From the NCBI GenBank assembly GCA_949292185.1, contig CASEYP010000010.1, forward strand, positions 1-64,000: DNA of 64,000 nucleotides, written 5' to 3'. The notes below the pieces were generated by a model that saw only the letters and a list, made by a program, of their open reading frames with translations, was not told where the DNA came from and did not search any database. Shown here piece after piece: positions 8,158 to 17,694 of the stretch. Position numbers and translations under genes: made by a program. Positions within the stretch are counted from its first letter, which is position 1. Each line of letters opens with the position of its first letter. The stretch comes from an uncultured bacterium. GTDB taxonomy: Bacteria > Cyanobacteriota > Vampirovibrionia > Gastranaerophilales > Gastranaerophilaceae.

Positions 8158-9180
8158 ATGTTAAAAATATCCTCAGTCGGAAAATACCTTGACCAACCTT
8201 TACTTACTGCAAAAATAAAAAAAAATATTCCAACAATATTAACACTTGGATGTTCTGCACTAGTTCTTGATCAAATAAAAAACAGCCCTAAAGAAGATAG
8301 AAAAAAAATAGGCTTAAAATCATCTATAATTTTAGGTTCAACTATTTTATCCGCAGTTAATGCTTCTAAAATTGCAAGTTTTATAACAAAACGAGAACTT
8401 CCAAAATCCATAAATGAAATAAAAAAATATAATACAGAAATTATATCAAATTATTTATCAAAAAATAAATTTGAAACAAATATAGAACAAATTTTGACAA
8501 AAGCAAAAGATAAAATTCTTTCTGTAAAAGAAATCGATAAGCTTAACACGAAACAGCACTCTGATATACTCAAAAAATTAATTCCGCCACCTGAAAATAT
8601 AAAAGCTAAAGACATATTTAAAGATATCGGATGGCTGTCAATATTTGGTGCAATACCTGTAGCAGGAGGCTTGGTTGGTGGTATAGTTGCGGATAAACTT
8701 ACTGAAAAAAATTGGAAACAAAAAATTCCAAATAAAATTAATGAAGGAATCTATCAATATCTTGCAAATATATTTTTATGCAACGTCGGAGCAGGAATTG
8801 CTTTAGGAATACTAGAAAAATGCAATATCAAATCAAAAGCCGCAAGATGCATTGGAATGGTCACAGGCATAATGATAACAGGTGTAATTGGAGGAAGTAC
8901 AATAGCAAATTATATTGGTAAAAAATTTATAAACCCAATTCTTTCACCTAACAAACAACAAGAAACAAGGACACCTGAATTATTAGATATCGGCTTACAT
9001 ACTGATGATATTGCAACTGTAGCTGTCTTATCCGGTCTAAAATGGATTGAACCGTCTTTACCTTTGTTATATTCAATCTCAGGATACAGAGCAGGAATCG
9101 GCTATAGAAATAAACATAACAAAAACAATATAAATGAAACTAACAAACAACAAGCTCATTTTTTACGCAGTAAGTGTTAG
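8158..9180 (+). CDS. Unknown polytopic membrane protein coupled to the DtxR-type regulator
   Basis: 340 residues, not recognised. Starts 5 nt after the regulator stop. There are several glycine-rich hydrophobic segments: about 25-40, 55-75, 160-185 (GAIPVAGGLVGGIVAD), 200-225, 232-258 (GMVTGIMITGVIGGS) and 283-310. Between them lie lysine-rich soluble stretches, notably residues about 80-150. It has no recognisable transporter signature. Being in an operon with a metal-dependent regulator, a role in metal handling is an inference only. It ends in a basic, Asn-rich tail, with a terminator overlapping the stop. Confidence 0.7.
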   Translation: MLKISSVGKYLDQPLLTAKIKKNIPTILTLGCSALVLDQIKNSPKEDRKKIGLKSSIILGSTILSAVNASKIASFITKRELPKSINEIKKYNTEIISNYLSKNKFETNIEQILTKAKDKILSVKEIDKLNTKQHSDILKKLIPPPENIKAKDIFKDIGWLSIFGAIPVAGGLVGGIVADKLTEKNWKQKIPNKINEGIYQYLANIFLCNVGAGIALGILEKCNIKSKAARCIGMVTGIMITGVIGGSTIANYIGKKFINPILSPNKQQETRTPELLDIGLHTDDIATVAVLSGLKWIEPSLPLLYSISGYRAGIGYRNKHNKNNINETNKQQAHFLRSKC

Positions 9181-9207
9181 GCAAAACTAACACTTCACCT
9201 TATTTTT
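9172..9207 (+). terminator. Rho-independent terminator
   Basis: AAGTGTTAG / CTAACACTT with loop GCAAAA; the stop codon lies inside the left arm. Followed by CACCTTATTTTTAC. Confidence 0.7.
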
Positions 9208-9229
9208 ACAGCCCCACAACTGTACACTA

Positions 9230-9262
9230 AATGAGGTGAAACAATTGTCTCACCTCATTTTC
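9230..9262. terminator. Second terminator between convergent genes
   Basis: A 10-bp stem (AATGAGGTGA / TCACCTCATT) with T-rich sequence on both sides, between the membrane protein gene and the next minus-strand gene. It can work in both directions. Confidence 0.7.
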
Positions 9263-9286
9263 ATTATTAATTTATTATTTAACTTA

Positions 9287-9853
9287 CTAACCAATAATTT
9301 CTACAGCTTTATCGGTTTCAACATCAACTCCGACTTTATTAAGGAATTTCATCTCTTCAGGAGTTGCATAATGTGTATACAATTTTGGAGCAGCCTTTTT
9401 ACCTGTATAGGCTTTCAAGGTTTCTAACATTGAAGTTGCAATATGTTTTATTTCACGAGATCTGTGATTTTGCTCATAAGCATATTTAGGATGTGTGCCA
9501 ATCTTAAATACTTCAATTTTATCAGAATTTTTGGTTACTTTGTCTGTTGTCATAAGTCCCAAAATATGGTCAGGCATAACATCATTTAAATTAGTCTGTT
9601 GCAAAGTAAGCCCATATACATTAGACTTGCCGCCTAAAATATTTGCTTCTTCAGCTATAGAAGATGATAAATTCCTTCCACCCCATAAACGACTTACTGC
9701 ATCAAGTTTAGCTCTATCCGACATTTTGGCTGTTTCAAATTTTACTAAATTTACATCTAAATCTTTCCATAATCTTCCGGCTTTATATCTTATCTTTGCC
9801 GGAGCAACTAACTTTGCTCCAAATTGAGTATTATCAATCGATCTAACTTCCAT
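9287..9853 (-). CDS. Orphan protein with N-terminal FGA leader (188 aa)
   Basis: Start placed at MEVRSID because AAAGGA sits just upstream; the further ATG would contain that ribosome site. The first residues are polar with Phe11-Gly12-Ala13, the same positions as in the protein starting at 22271. The body is soluble with no signal peptide. The C-terminal half (SREIKHIATSMLETLKAY ... EEMKFLNKVGV) looks like the helix-strand end of a GNAT acetyltransferase, but the CoA-binding glycine motif is not evident, so this is only a hint. Monocistronic. Confidence 0.65.
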   Translation of the reverse strand: MEVRSIDNTQFGAKLVAPAKIRYKAGRLWKDLDVNLVKFETAKMSDRAKLDAVSRLWGGRNLSSSIAEEANILGGKSNVYGLTLQQTNLNDVMPDHILGLMTTDKVTKNSDKIEVFKIGTHPKYAYEQNHRSREIKHIATSMLETLKAYTGKKAAPKLYTHYATPEEMKFLNKVGVDVETDKAVEIIG

Positions 9854-9958
9854 ATATTTAAGTCCTTTCATATTTTATTTCGGTAGTAAAATTTATAAAT
9901 CCCAAACAAAACTTTTTTTGCGATTTTTATAAGAAATTTTAACATTAAACTATAATGC

Positions 9959-12900
9959 TTATATCAAATCTAATTTACAAAGATGTTGATAAACACAATT
10001 TTTACAAGCACCTTGTTTATCCTCTTTAATAGGGTCAAATTTAAGAAGTTTTATATTGTTATAAGTATCATTGATTAATGATTCAATATAAGACATATCA
10101 TCATCTGTCAAAACCTTGTAAACACTTTTTTCATGGTTTTCTACATAAATAATACCGACTTTAGAAACCTTATGTCCCGTTAATTTTTCATAAGCATATT
10201 TATACAAACAAAGTTGGTTATAATATCCTTCTTTTTCTTCGCCAGGAGCTATTTTTTTCTCGGAGGTATAATTTCCTGTTTTATAATCATATAACTCGTA
10301 AGTTCCATCAGAATTTTTCTCAATTCTATCAATCTTACCGGTTACCAAATTTGAACAAACATCAACTCCATAGAAATTAAATTCAACATCAACAACTCTA
10401 TCTACAGGAATTTGTGAAAAATACGGATAATAATTTTGTAATAATTTTTCGCCTTGTTTTAGGTATTTTTCTTTTCTTGCAACAGATGTAAAACGAGAAT
10501 TATCCATTCCTTGCCTAAAATCTTCCAAAACCTTATCTAATGAAGGATAAACTTTATTTTCTTTGGCATATTTTACAGCTCGTTCTAAAAGTAAGTGAAT
10601 TAGAGATCCAAAATTTGCACCATCCCAATCCGCTTCTTCAACTTCAATACCTAAAACCTTCACATAGAAAAATTTTCTTGGACAAGTAAGATATTCATTT
10701 ATTCTTGACGGGGATAAAACGATAGATTTAACTCGTTCTTGAATTTCATTCTTAAATGCCTTTTGATTATCATAAACTTCAGAAGATACACTTCGATAAA
10801 ATTCTTTTGCAAAATCTTCAGCATCACATTCAAATTGCAAACTTTCAAATTCATAATCTGATAAATTATCTTGTGATAAATATTTTGTAATTTGTTGCGC
10901 TCTACCGTTGTTATTATCCGCAAATGAAATCGTTAGAGAATGTTTTGCTCTCGTAATTCCTACATACAAAAGTTTTAATAATTCTGAATCTTTTTTAGCC
11001 TGTAAAGTTTCTTTATCCAAAACTTCATCTGTTATTAATTTATATTCACCGGGCATTCTAAAATTTTCCCAATTTGAGCTTATCAAATTAGGCAAATATA
11101 CATATCCAAACTCTCTACCCTTTGAGCCGTGATATGTCATTAATTGAACAGCATTTTGAACTCCTGAATCTTTATCTAAAGATATATCAATTTCATTTTG
11201 CAAACAATCATCCAAATATTGAACAAAATCTGATAACCCCTTTGTCATATCTGAACTTTGAAAATCTGAAGCCTCTGAAATAACACGTTTTAAACCTGAA
11301 ATATTTTCCATCCTATTTTCAGGACACTTATAGAAATACTCCAAAATTCCGGTACGATTAACAACTTCTTTGATCGTATTTGATAATGTATTTGTCGTTG
11401 CATACTCTTGTAAATAATCAAAAGTTGCTAAAAAATTCTGGATTTTTTCAGGATTTTTCCAATCTGAAAGAGCTTTCATTAATGTTATAAAATCACTCGG
11501 TTCGCCTTTTTTAAACAGATGTTGTTCATGCAAAATTTTATTATAATCTTCCACATCCAACTTAAAAGGCTCCGCTAACATCAAACCAAAAAGTTTATCT
11601 CCTGATACACGATAATTATTCAAAGCTTTTAAATAGAAATAAACTAATATCGATGAACGAATTGAAAAAATACTCTTCCCGTCATCTAATTGATACGGAA
11701 TATTTTTACCTTTTAATAATTCTGCCAAAGTCTGAAGTTCAGCTCTTTTTTTACAAATTATTGCAATTTGAGAATAATCTTTTTGCCCTTCTTCATTCAA
11801 ATCAAAATCAGAAGATTCCACCAAATTTTTTATATCATCTACTATATAATTAAATTCCTGTAATGTTTCGCCAAATTGAATTCGTTTAACTTTTTTATCT
11901 AATGCAATAATTTTTGGATTTTTTGCAATTAGTTTTTTAGAAATATTATACTTAGTCTTAAATTTTTCGTTATTCTCAAGACGATTAACATCATTACTAA
12001 CAACCAAATTTCCAAAATCTAAAATTGTCTGAGTTGAACGATTATTTTCTTCTAAGCAAATAACTTTTGTATCAGGATATTTTGTTAAAAAGTTTTCAAT
12101 ATTATCGCTTTTGGCACCCTGAAACCCATATATTATCTGATCGTCATCACCTACAACAAAAATATTTTTCTTATCATTTCCGTCAACTAAATCAAAAATA
12201 ATTTGATTTTGCAAATCATTTGTATCTTGGTATTCATCAACAAGAAAATACTCATACTTGTTAGAAACTTCATGCAAAAATTGTTCATCTTCTTCAAATG
12301 CAGTTAATGCAAAATTAATCATATCCGAAAAATCAATCAAATTTTTTTCGGTCATTTTATTTGAATAAAGTTCATACAAAGTCCAAAGTTCTTTTGCTTT
12401 TTCAATATTTACTTTTATTTTTTCTAATTCTGCGTATCTACCCTTGTTTTGAGTTTTACCGGCTTGCTCACGCTCATATATTTCACATTCTAACTCTTTA
12501 TATCTTGGCATCAATGATGGATTTGTATCGATACAAGCCATATATTCATCTTTTGAAAGTCTTTTAGACTTCAAGCGTTCTACATAAGATATAAAATCTT
12601 TTGTAAAATAATATTTGTCAGCTCTTGATGGAACAAAATATTCTAACTTTGCTTCATCAATACACTCTTTCATTATTGAAATTTTCTCAGCATCTGTAAT
12701 AAGCCTTACACCTGAAGATAATTCAAACTTATCAGGATAAATTTTTATCAAATCATTACAAAATGAATGATATGTATAAATATCAACAGATGACGCAACA
12801 ACACCCATTTTTTTGATAAGACGTTGACGCATTTCAGAAGCTGCTGCATCAGAAAATGTTAAACATAATATTGAAGATGGCTCAACTCCATCTGAAAGCA

Positions 12901-13051
12901 TTTTTTCAATTCTATGAATTACAGTAAAAGTCTTACCCGTACCAGGACCAGCCAAAAGCATTACAGAGCCGTTTAATTGATCAATAGCTTCCTGCTGTTT
13001 TTTATTTGGTTTTATTACAGGTTTTTCAAATTGAAGTTGCATCTGAGTCAT
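9959..13051 (-). CDS. UvrD/PcrA-like helicase fused to a Cas4/AddB-type Fe-S nuclease
   Basis: 1030 residues. The helicase part (1 to ~640) has motif I GPGTGKTFTVIHRI, Ia LTFSDAAASEMRQRL, II VDEYQDTND, III GDDDQIIYGFQGA, V TYHGSKGREF and VI LLYVGITRAKHSL. The C-terminal ~250 residues form a PD-(D/E)XK nuclease (ELYDYKTGNY) framed by one Cys (TCPRKFFYVK) and a terminal Cys cluster (CKNCVYQHLCK). Those four Cys match the 4Fe-4S clasp of AddB/AdnA/Cas4 nucleases. It is probably a DNA end-processing recombination enzyme. No AddA/AddB partner gene is adjacent. Confidence 0.9.
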   Translation of the reverse strand: MTQMQLQFEKPVIKPNKKQQEAIDQLNGSVMLLAGPGTGKTFTVIHRIEKMLSDGVEPSSILCLTFSDAAASEMRQRLIKKMGVVASSVDIYTYHSFCNDLIKIYPDKFELSSGVRLITDAEKISIMKECIDEAKLEYFVPSRADKYYFTKDFISYVERLKSKRLSKDEYMACIDTNPSLMPRYKELECEIYEREQAGKTQNKGRYAELEKIKVNIEKAKELWTLYELYSNKMTEKNLIDFSDMINFALTAFEEDEQFLHEVSNKYEYFLVDEYQDTNDLQNQIIFDLVDGNDKKNIFVVGDDDQIIYGFQGAKSDNIENFLTKYPDTKVICLEENNRSTQTILDFGNLVVSNDVNRLENNEKFKTKYNISKKLIAKNPKIIALDKKVKRIQFGETLQEFNYIVDDIKNLVESSDFDLNEEGQKDYSQIAIICKKRAELQTLAELLKGKNIPYQLDDGKSIFSIRSSILVYFYLKALNNYRVSGDKLFGLMLAEPFKLDVEDYNKILHEQHLFKKGEPSDFITLMKALSDWKNPEKIQNFLATFDYLQEYATTNTLSNTIKEVVNRTGILEYFYKCPENRMENISGLKRVISEASDFQSSDMTKGLSDFVQYLDDCLQNEIDISLDKDSGVQNAVQLMTYHGSKGREFGYVYLPNLISSNWENFRMPGEYKLITDEVLDKETLQAKKDSELLKLLYVGITRAKHSLTISFADNNNGRAQQITKYLSQDNLSDYEFESLQFECDAEDFAKEFYRSVSSEVYDNQKAFKNEIQERVKSIVLSPSRINEYLTCPRKFFYVKVLGIEVEEADWDGANFGSLIHLLLERAVKYAKENKVYPSLDKVLEDFRQGMDNSRFTSVARKEKYLKQGEKLLQNYYPYFSQIPVDRVVDVEFNFYGVDVCSNLVTGKIDRIEKNSDGTYELYDYKTGNYTSEKKIAPGEEKEGYYNQLCLYKYAYEKLTGHKVSKVGIIYVENHEKSVYKVLTDDDMSYIESLINDTYNNIKLLKFDPIKEDKQGACKNCVYQHLCKLDLI

Positions 13052-13072
13052 AACATAAATTTAGCATAAAAA

Positions 13073-14593
13073 CTAAACATTATGAACAATAACTTTAGAC
13101 TCGTTATTTCCTACAACTCGCAATATGTCATCTTTATATTTTGCAAATTGCTCAGAATTACAAGAAACTCTTCCTGTAACAGTTTCTAATTTTGGTGGGA
13201 ATTTTGTTATCCTTGAATTAAACAAAGCATTTTTATTATCCAATATTAAATTGCCATCTATTACTCGAACATTTTGCAATAAATCATCTTCATTCAATCC
13301 GAACATTGAATATGGAATTGAAATACCACTATCAGATTTAATATTATATGATGGTCTATAACCTGAAATTTCTAAAGCTTCATCCGGTAGGACTTGCACA
13401 TTTACTCCAAGATATTTTAACATTGCAACATCATCTTTTTCTTTAATAGCTTTAGCAAAAGTTTTCTTAAGTTCAGGGATAGATTCATTTAACTTTTCAC
13501 TTATAAGTATAGCTTGTCTTGCCTTTGGACCTTCATCCACAAGTCCTGAATGACATTGAACATTGCTTTTCTTAATAAAATCTTTTATTTCATCAACCAA
13601 ATTAAGTGGAACAATATTATTATTTTCAACACCTTGAATTTGATCTATTTTTCCTCTTGCAGTTGTCATACCAACTAAAGGTTCCCATAAATTGAACTTG
13701 CCACGTTCTAAATATATATAAAAATCTCCATCATCTAAAGCATCTTTTGCTTTATCTACGCTGGATCTTGTACACCAGTTTTTACAACTCAATATTTCTA
13801 ATCTTTCAATATTTTTATCTTGATTTGCACTATCATGTTTCAATGAAGGGATTTTTACCCAAACAGAATCTCTATCTGATAAATTCATATCCATCAATAA
13901 GTTATCTCTAAGTCTATGAGTATAAATTTCCAAAAATGACGGAGCTGCACAACGAACTGCCCTATCCTTTGGTTCTATTTTTTCAAAACCTCTTATTGTT
14001 TCTAACAAAGCCTTTTCATTAAACGGAACTGGGATGTGTCTGTTATTATCTTTTATTTCACCTGATACAGCATTCCAAATAACAAATTTTAATGAATTAT
14101 CGTCCTTTATTTTTGAAACTAATTCACTATTGTAAGGTTGACCAAGTGGAGGATATTTTTCAGGATTTTGTAAAAACTCTTTCCACTGATTCATTCTAAC
14201 TGCACGAGCTTGATTTATTTTATCTACAGAAAAAACTCTGATATCTTGTGGAATATAAGATTTCCATTTGATTTTTTCAGGAACAGTGTTCTTATACATA
14301 GTAAACAACTTACCTTTTGCAGCTAGATCATCAACAGCTTCTTTTATTTTTGAAGCTGATAACATACTTCCATCTACTTGGAATTTTTTATTACCACCTA
14401 TAATTTCTGCGGCTAAATATTCAAATACAGATTTATACATTGACGGTGCTGATTTCCCCGTAAAACATACACTATCAACACCAAAAGATGTCGCAAATTT
14501 AACTTGAGTATTATTTTGGTTATTTGAAACTTTTACATTTTGAGCATTATAAACATTTGGAGTAAACTTAAAACTATTAATATTTAATAACAT
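13073..14593 (-). CDS. Large orphan protein with N-terminal FTG leader (506 aa)
   Basis: No recognised domain. The first ~50 residues are Asn/Gln-rich and end in SFG (residues 36-38) and CFTGK (43-47), resembling the leader on other orphans here. The body is mixed alpha/beta and soluble. It includes AVRCAAPSFLEIYTHRLRDNLL, several scattered Cys (CKNWCTRSS) and a C-terminal stretch of short hydrophobic repeats (GISIPYSMFGL, VRVIDGNLILDNKNALF, ITKFPPKLETVTG) that could be a small beta-repeat. AAAGGGA precedes the ATG. Monocistronic, 21 nt upstream of the helicase-nuclease. Confidence 0.6.
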   Translation of the reverse strand: MLLNINSFKFTPNVYNAQNVKVSNNQNNTQVKFATSFGVDSVCFTGKSAPSMYKSVFEYLAAEIIGGNKKFQVDGSMLSASKIKEAVDDLAAKGKLFTMYKNTVPEKIKWKSYIPQDIRVFSVDKINQARAVRMNQWKEFLQNPEKYPPLGQPYNSELVSKIKDDNSLKFVIWNAVSGEIKDNNRHIPVPFNEKALLETIRGFEKIEPKDRAVRCAAPSFLEIYTHRLRDNLLMDMNLSDRDSVWVKIPSLKHDSANQDKNIERLEILSCKNWCTRSSVDKAKDALDDGDFYIYLERGKFNLWEPLVGMTTARGKIDQIQGVENNNIVPLNLVDEIKDFIKKSNVQCHSGLVDEGPKARQAILISEKLNESIPELKKTFAKAIKEKDDVAMLKYLGVNVQVLPDEALEISGYRPSYNIKSDSGISIPYSMFGLNEDDLLQNVRVIDGNLILDNKNALFNSRITKFPPKLETVTGRVSCNSEQFAKYKDDILRVVGNNESKVIVHNV

Positions 14594-14753
14594 ATTACAA
14601 AATCCCTTTAAATTAAATTTTATTATACGACGTTTAAAATCAATAAAGAAAATTTTTTGCTATTCAAAAATTTTAGAATTTAACAAAATTTAACAAAATC
14701 ATTAGCAAAAAATATTTTTAGCAACATTAAGAGAAAAAAAAGGAGTATAGAAA

Positions 14754-15356
14754 ATGACAGAAATTAATTTTGGCTCAACATATAGAATACCAATTACACA
14801 GGCCGGTGTGAACAGTGCAAAAAAAGCTAAACTAAAAGAACTTATTGAATCTTATCCAAACGGTTTAATCGGGAAAAGTAAAACAGGACAAGCAAGAGTT
14901 TCTGTTCCTGATAGTGAAGATAACAACTTTGTATCAAAACTTAAAGCTATCGGCTATAAAGTTTTCCAAAAATTTGAAGGCGACAATATTGCAAAAGAAG
15001 ATATCGATCTTCATATAAAAACAAAACTTGATATCATGGACTATGAACAAAAAGGTAAAAGACCTCAAAGAATGTCAAAAGAGCTAAAAGCACAAAGACG
15101 CTTTGAAAGAACATATACAGAACCGGAAGGACTAAAAGCAACAGATGAAGAAGATTTGGCTCAAACAATTTCTGAAACAACTACCAAAACTCAACCTGAA
15201 AAAGTAAAGAAAGAACCAATAAAATTTCCAAAAGCTGAAAAAACAGCTCCATATAACAAAAAAGCTGAAATTAGAGCATCTAAAAGCTATCAAAGTATAA
15301 AAAATGAATATGGCGAAGATTTTGCAGAAGCTGTATTCTTTGGAATAAAAAAATAA
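14754..15356 (+). CDS. Orphan protein with N-terminal NFG leader (200 aa)
   Basis: Begins MTEINFGSTYRIP after a good AAGGAG site. Residues 1-90 look like a compact domain (YRIPITQAGVNSAKKAKLKELI, then VSKLKAIGYKVFQKF). Residues about 100-175 are charged and probably unstructured (many Lys, Glu, Pro, Thr). The end (NEYGEDFAEAVFFGIKK) is again ordered. No signal peptide or membrane span. A strong hairpin terminates it. Function unknown. Confidence 0.65.
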   Translation: MTEINFGSTYRIPITQAGVNSAKKAKLKELIESYPNGLIGKSKTGQARVSVPDSEDNNFVSKLKAIGYKVFQKFEGDNIAKEDIDLHIKTKLDIMDYEQKGKRPQRMSKELKAQRRFERTYTEPEGLKATDEEDLAQTISETTTKTQPEKVKKEPIKFPKAEKTAPYNKKAEIRASKSYQSIKNEYGEDFAEAVFFGIKK

Positions 15357-15374
15357 TAATCAAATAAAAATATT

Positions 15375-15411
15375 TATGGCGCGACTTGAAAAATATTCAA
15401 GTCGCGCCATA
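15375..15411. terminator. Strong bidirectional terminator
   Basis: A perfect 16-bp stem (TATGGCGCGACTTGAA and its complement) with a 5-base loop, between convergent genes. A-rich on the left and T-rich on the right, so it can act both ways. Confidence 0.9.
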
Positions 15412-15415
15412 TTAT

Positions 15416-15907
15416 TTATACCATATACTTTTGTAAAATTAATTTTTTCAAAGCTCTTGCATTTACTGCATCTGGTTCAATTGCTAATAATTTTTCTAAA
15501 TACTCTAAAGCCTTATGATAATCGCCGAGCTTTTTATAAGCAGCCGCCATCGCATACATTGCATCAATAAATTTGTCATCTAATTCCAAAGCGTGCTCTA
15601 AATCTGAAATAGCTTTTCCGATATCAGGATTAGGAATATCTTTTCTGGAAAGAGTAATTCTTGCTTTATTGTAATAAGCATCTGCCATTTTATCATTAAT
15701 TTGCAAGGCTTTTGTGTAATCTAGCATAGCATCATCAAATCTTTCTAAAGCCTGATTTGCAACCCCGCGATAAAAATAAGAAATTTCCCAATCTTTTTTT
15801 AATTCAATAGATTTATTAATATTTTCAATCGCACTTTCGTATTTTCCATTTTGGATATCAAATATTCCATTATCAATATAATAAGTATAATCGTATTCTT
15901 CTGCCAT
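15416..15907 (-). CDS. TPR-repeat protein (163 aa)
   Basis: About four tetratricopeptide repeats fill the protein (for example GIFDIQNGKYESAIENI, WEISYFYRGVANQALERF, ADAYYNKARITL, DAMYAMAAAYKKLGDY). No signal peptide, so probably a cytoplasmic protein-protein adaptor. Monocistronic, ending on the bidirectional hairpin. Confidence 0.85.
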   Translation of the reverse strand: MAEEYDYTYYIDNGIFDIQNGKYESAIENINKSIELKKDWEISYFYRGVANQALERFDDAMLDYTKALQINDKMADAYYNKARITLSRKDIPNPDIGKAISDLEHALELDDKFIDAMYAMAAAYKKLGDYHKALEYLEKLLAIEPDAVNARALKKLILQKYMV

Positions 15908-16053
15908 AAATCACCTTTTTTATAATTATAATATAAAAATTTGCCACTCAAAATAACCACTTGGGATATTTGATAATAATATTTTAACTTACTTTATTCA
16001 CTTGATAGACTTATTTATTTTTAACTATATAATGTAGATGTAGAGGGAAAGTT

Positions 16054-16968
16054 ATGGCTGATAATAAAAAGATTTTTGCAAATTTAGCATTACTTTTAAC
16101 TGCGTTTTTATGGGGAATTTCTTTTGTCGCTCAAAAAGCAGGTTCTGAATATCTTGGACCATTTAGTTTTAATATGGTAAGAAGTTTCTTGGGCGGACTA
16201 AGTTTAATTCCTTTTATTTATATTTCTAAAATCATTCAAGGCGACCACAGATCCCAAAAAGTAAAACATTTGCAACACGTACTTTTAACAAAAGCAGGAT
16301 TTGCTTGCGGGACGGCTTTATTTTTAGCTATGACAATTCAACAATACAGTATGATTGCTGCGTCTGCTGGAAAAGCCGGATTTATTTGCTCTTTATACAT
16401 AATTTTTGTTCCAATAATTTCGATGATCTTTGGACATAAATTGTCTGACAATGTAAAGTTTAGTCTTGGTTTAGCCGTTATCGGACTTTATCTTTTATGC
16501 TTTAAAAATAACACCTCAGGGTTTGATATTTATGACGTTTTGCTTTTGATAAGCGCATTTTTCTATGGCGTTCATATTATGTTAGTAAATTATTTTTCAA
16601 AAAGAGCAAACGCCGCTAAAATTTCATGCCTGCAATTTTTTGTAGTTGGTTTGTTATCAACACCATTTGTTTTATTATTTGAGCACTTACAACTTCAAAA
16701 CATTATTGCCTGTGCAATTCCTCTATTTTTTGCAGGTATTTTAACTTGCGGGGTTGCATACACCCTACAAATTTTTGGGCAAAAATACACAAATCCTGTT
16801 GTTGCAACATTAATATTATGCTTGGAATCCGTTTTCGCTGTACTTGGCGGAACTGTTATCCTGCACGAAACAATGTCTATTAAAGAAATTTTAGGTTGCA
16901 TATTTATGATTTCCGGAGTTGTAATATCTCAACTTGATTGGCATTCTCTTAAGAAAAAGCTTCAATAA
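16054..16968 (+). CDS. EamA/DMT-superfamily transporter
   Basis: 304 residues with ten predicted membrane spans in two EamA repeats. It starts ANLALLLTAFLWGISFVAQK, with the second repeat from about residue 155 (LLISAFFYGVHIMLVNYF) and the ending LESVFAVLGGTVILHETMS. The glycine/proline pattern fits the drug/metabolite exporters (RhaT/YdcZ-like group). The substrate is unknown. The 3' end overlaps the convergent DJ-1-like gene by 20 nt. Confidence 0.9.
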   Translation: MADNKKIFANLALLLTAFLWGISFVAQKAGSEYLGPFSFNMVRSFLGGLSLIPFIYISKIIQGDHRSQKVKHLQHVLLTKAGFACGTALFLAMTIQQYSMIAASAGKAGFICSLYIIFVPIISMIFGHKLSDNVKFSLGLAVIGLYLLCFKNNTSGFDIYDVLLLISAFFYGVHIMLVNYFSKRANAAKISCLQFFVVGLLSTPFVLLFEHLQLQNIIACAIPLFFAGILTCGVAYTLQIFGQKYTNPVVATLILCLESVFAVLGGTVILHETMSIKEILGCIFMISGVVISQLDWHSLKKKLQ

Positions 16969-17629
16969 TTTTTTCTGCAAGCAAAAGGGAAGATTGTGGA
17001 TTTTGTCCCGTTATAATTTTGCAATCATCAGAAACACAAACATGTTCACTCCAAGGTGCGCCATCTTCAAACCTTGCACCCAATTCTCTTAACTTTGTTT
17101 CCAGCAAAAATGGAACATCCTCATCTAATCTTTTTATATTTTCTTCTTTATTTGTAAAACAAGTTACTTTTTTATCTTTTAATATAGATTCACCATTTTT
17201 TGTTTTGGCTAAAATAAGCCCTGCAGGTCCATGGCATAGTGCACTAATTATTTTTTTATGCTCGTAAAAATATTCAACAATTTCTTTTAATTTTAAATCA
17301 TTAGCTAAATCAAACATTGGACCGTGTCCACCAGGCAAAAATAAAGCTTCATACTGTTTATAATCAACTTCATCCAACCTTGTTGTCTGACGCAAAACCT
17401 TTATACAAGGATCCCATTCCATAGGATTTGAACAAGATAAACTTTTAACATCAACAGGTGAAACCCCGCCTAAAGGACTTGCGACAGTTATTTCATACCC
17501 GGTATCTTTAAATACCAAATACGGAACTGCAAATTCTTCTAACCAAATGCCAGTTTCCTTTATTCCAGATGTGTGCTCACCCTTATAATTCGTTGTAACT
17601 ATTAAAATTCTTCTAGTATTTTCACTCAT
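16949..17629 (-). CDS. DJ-1/PfpI-family protein (Hsp31-like, class I glutamine amidotransferase fold)
   Basis: 226 residues. It has the nucleophile elbow ISALCHGPAGLI with the catalytic Cys followed by His, the loop LPGGHGPMFDL, and the N-terminal strand ending in ETGIWLEEFAVPY. The length and the EYFYEHKKIISALCHGP order match the Hsp31/YhbO-like glyoxalase III or deglycase group, which act on reactive carbonyls or as holdase chaperones. Its exact activity is uncertain, as for most family members. Confidence 0.88.
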   Translation of the reverse strand: MSENTRRILIVTTNYKGEHTSGIKETGIWLEEFAVPYLVFKDTGYEITVASPLGGVSPVDVKSLSCSNPMEWDPCIKVLRQTTRLDEVDYKQYEALFLPGGHGPMFDLANDLKLKEIVEYFYEHKKIISALCHGPAGLILAKTKNGESILKDKKVTCFTNKEENIKRLDEDVPFLLETKLRELGARFEDGAPWSEHVCVSDDCKIITGQNPQSSLLLAEKIIEAFS

Positions 17630-17694
17630 AATAAACTCCTTATATAAAAGAAGTTTATTACAAACAGATTAATTTTCTATAGTCTAACAGGTTA

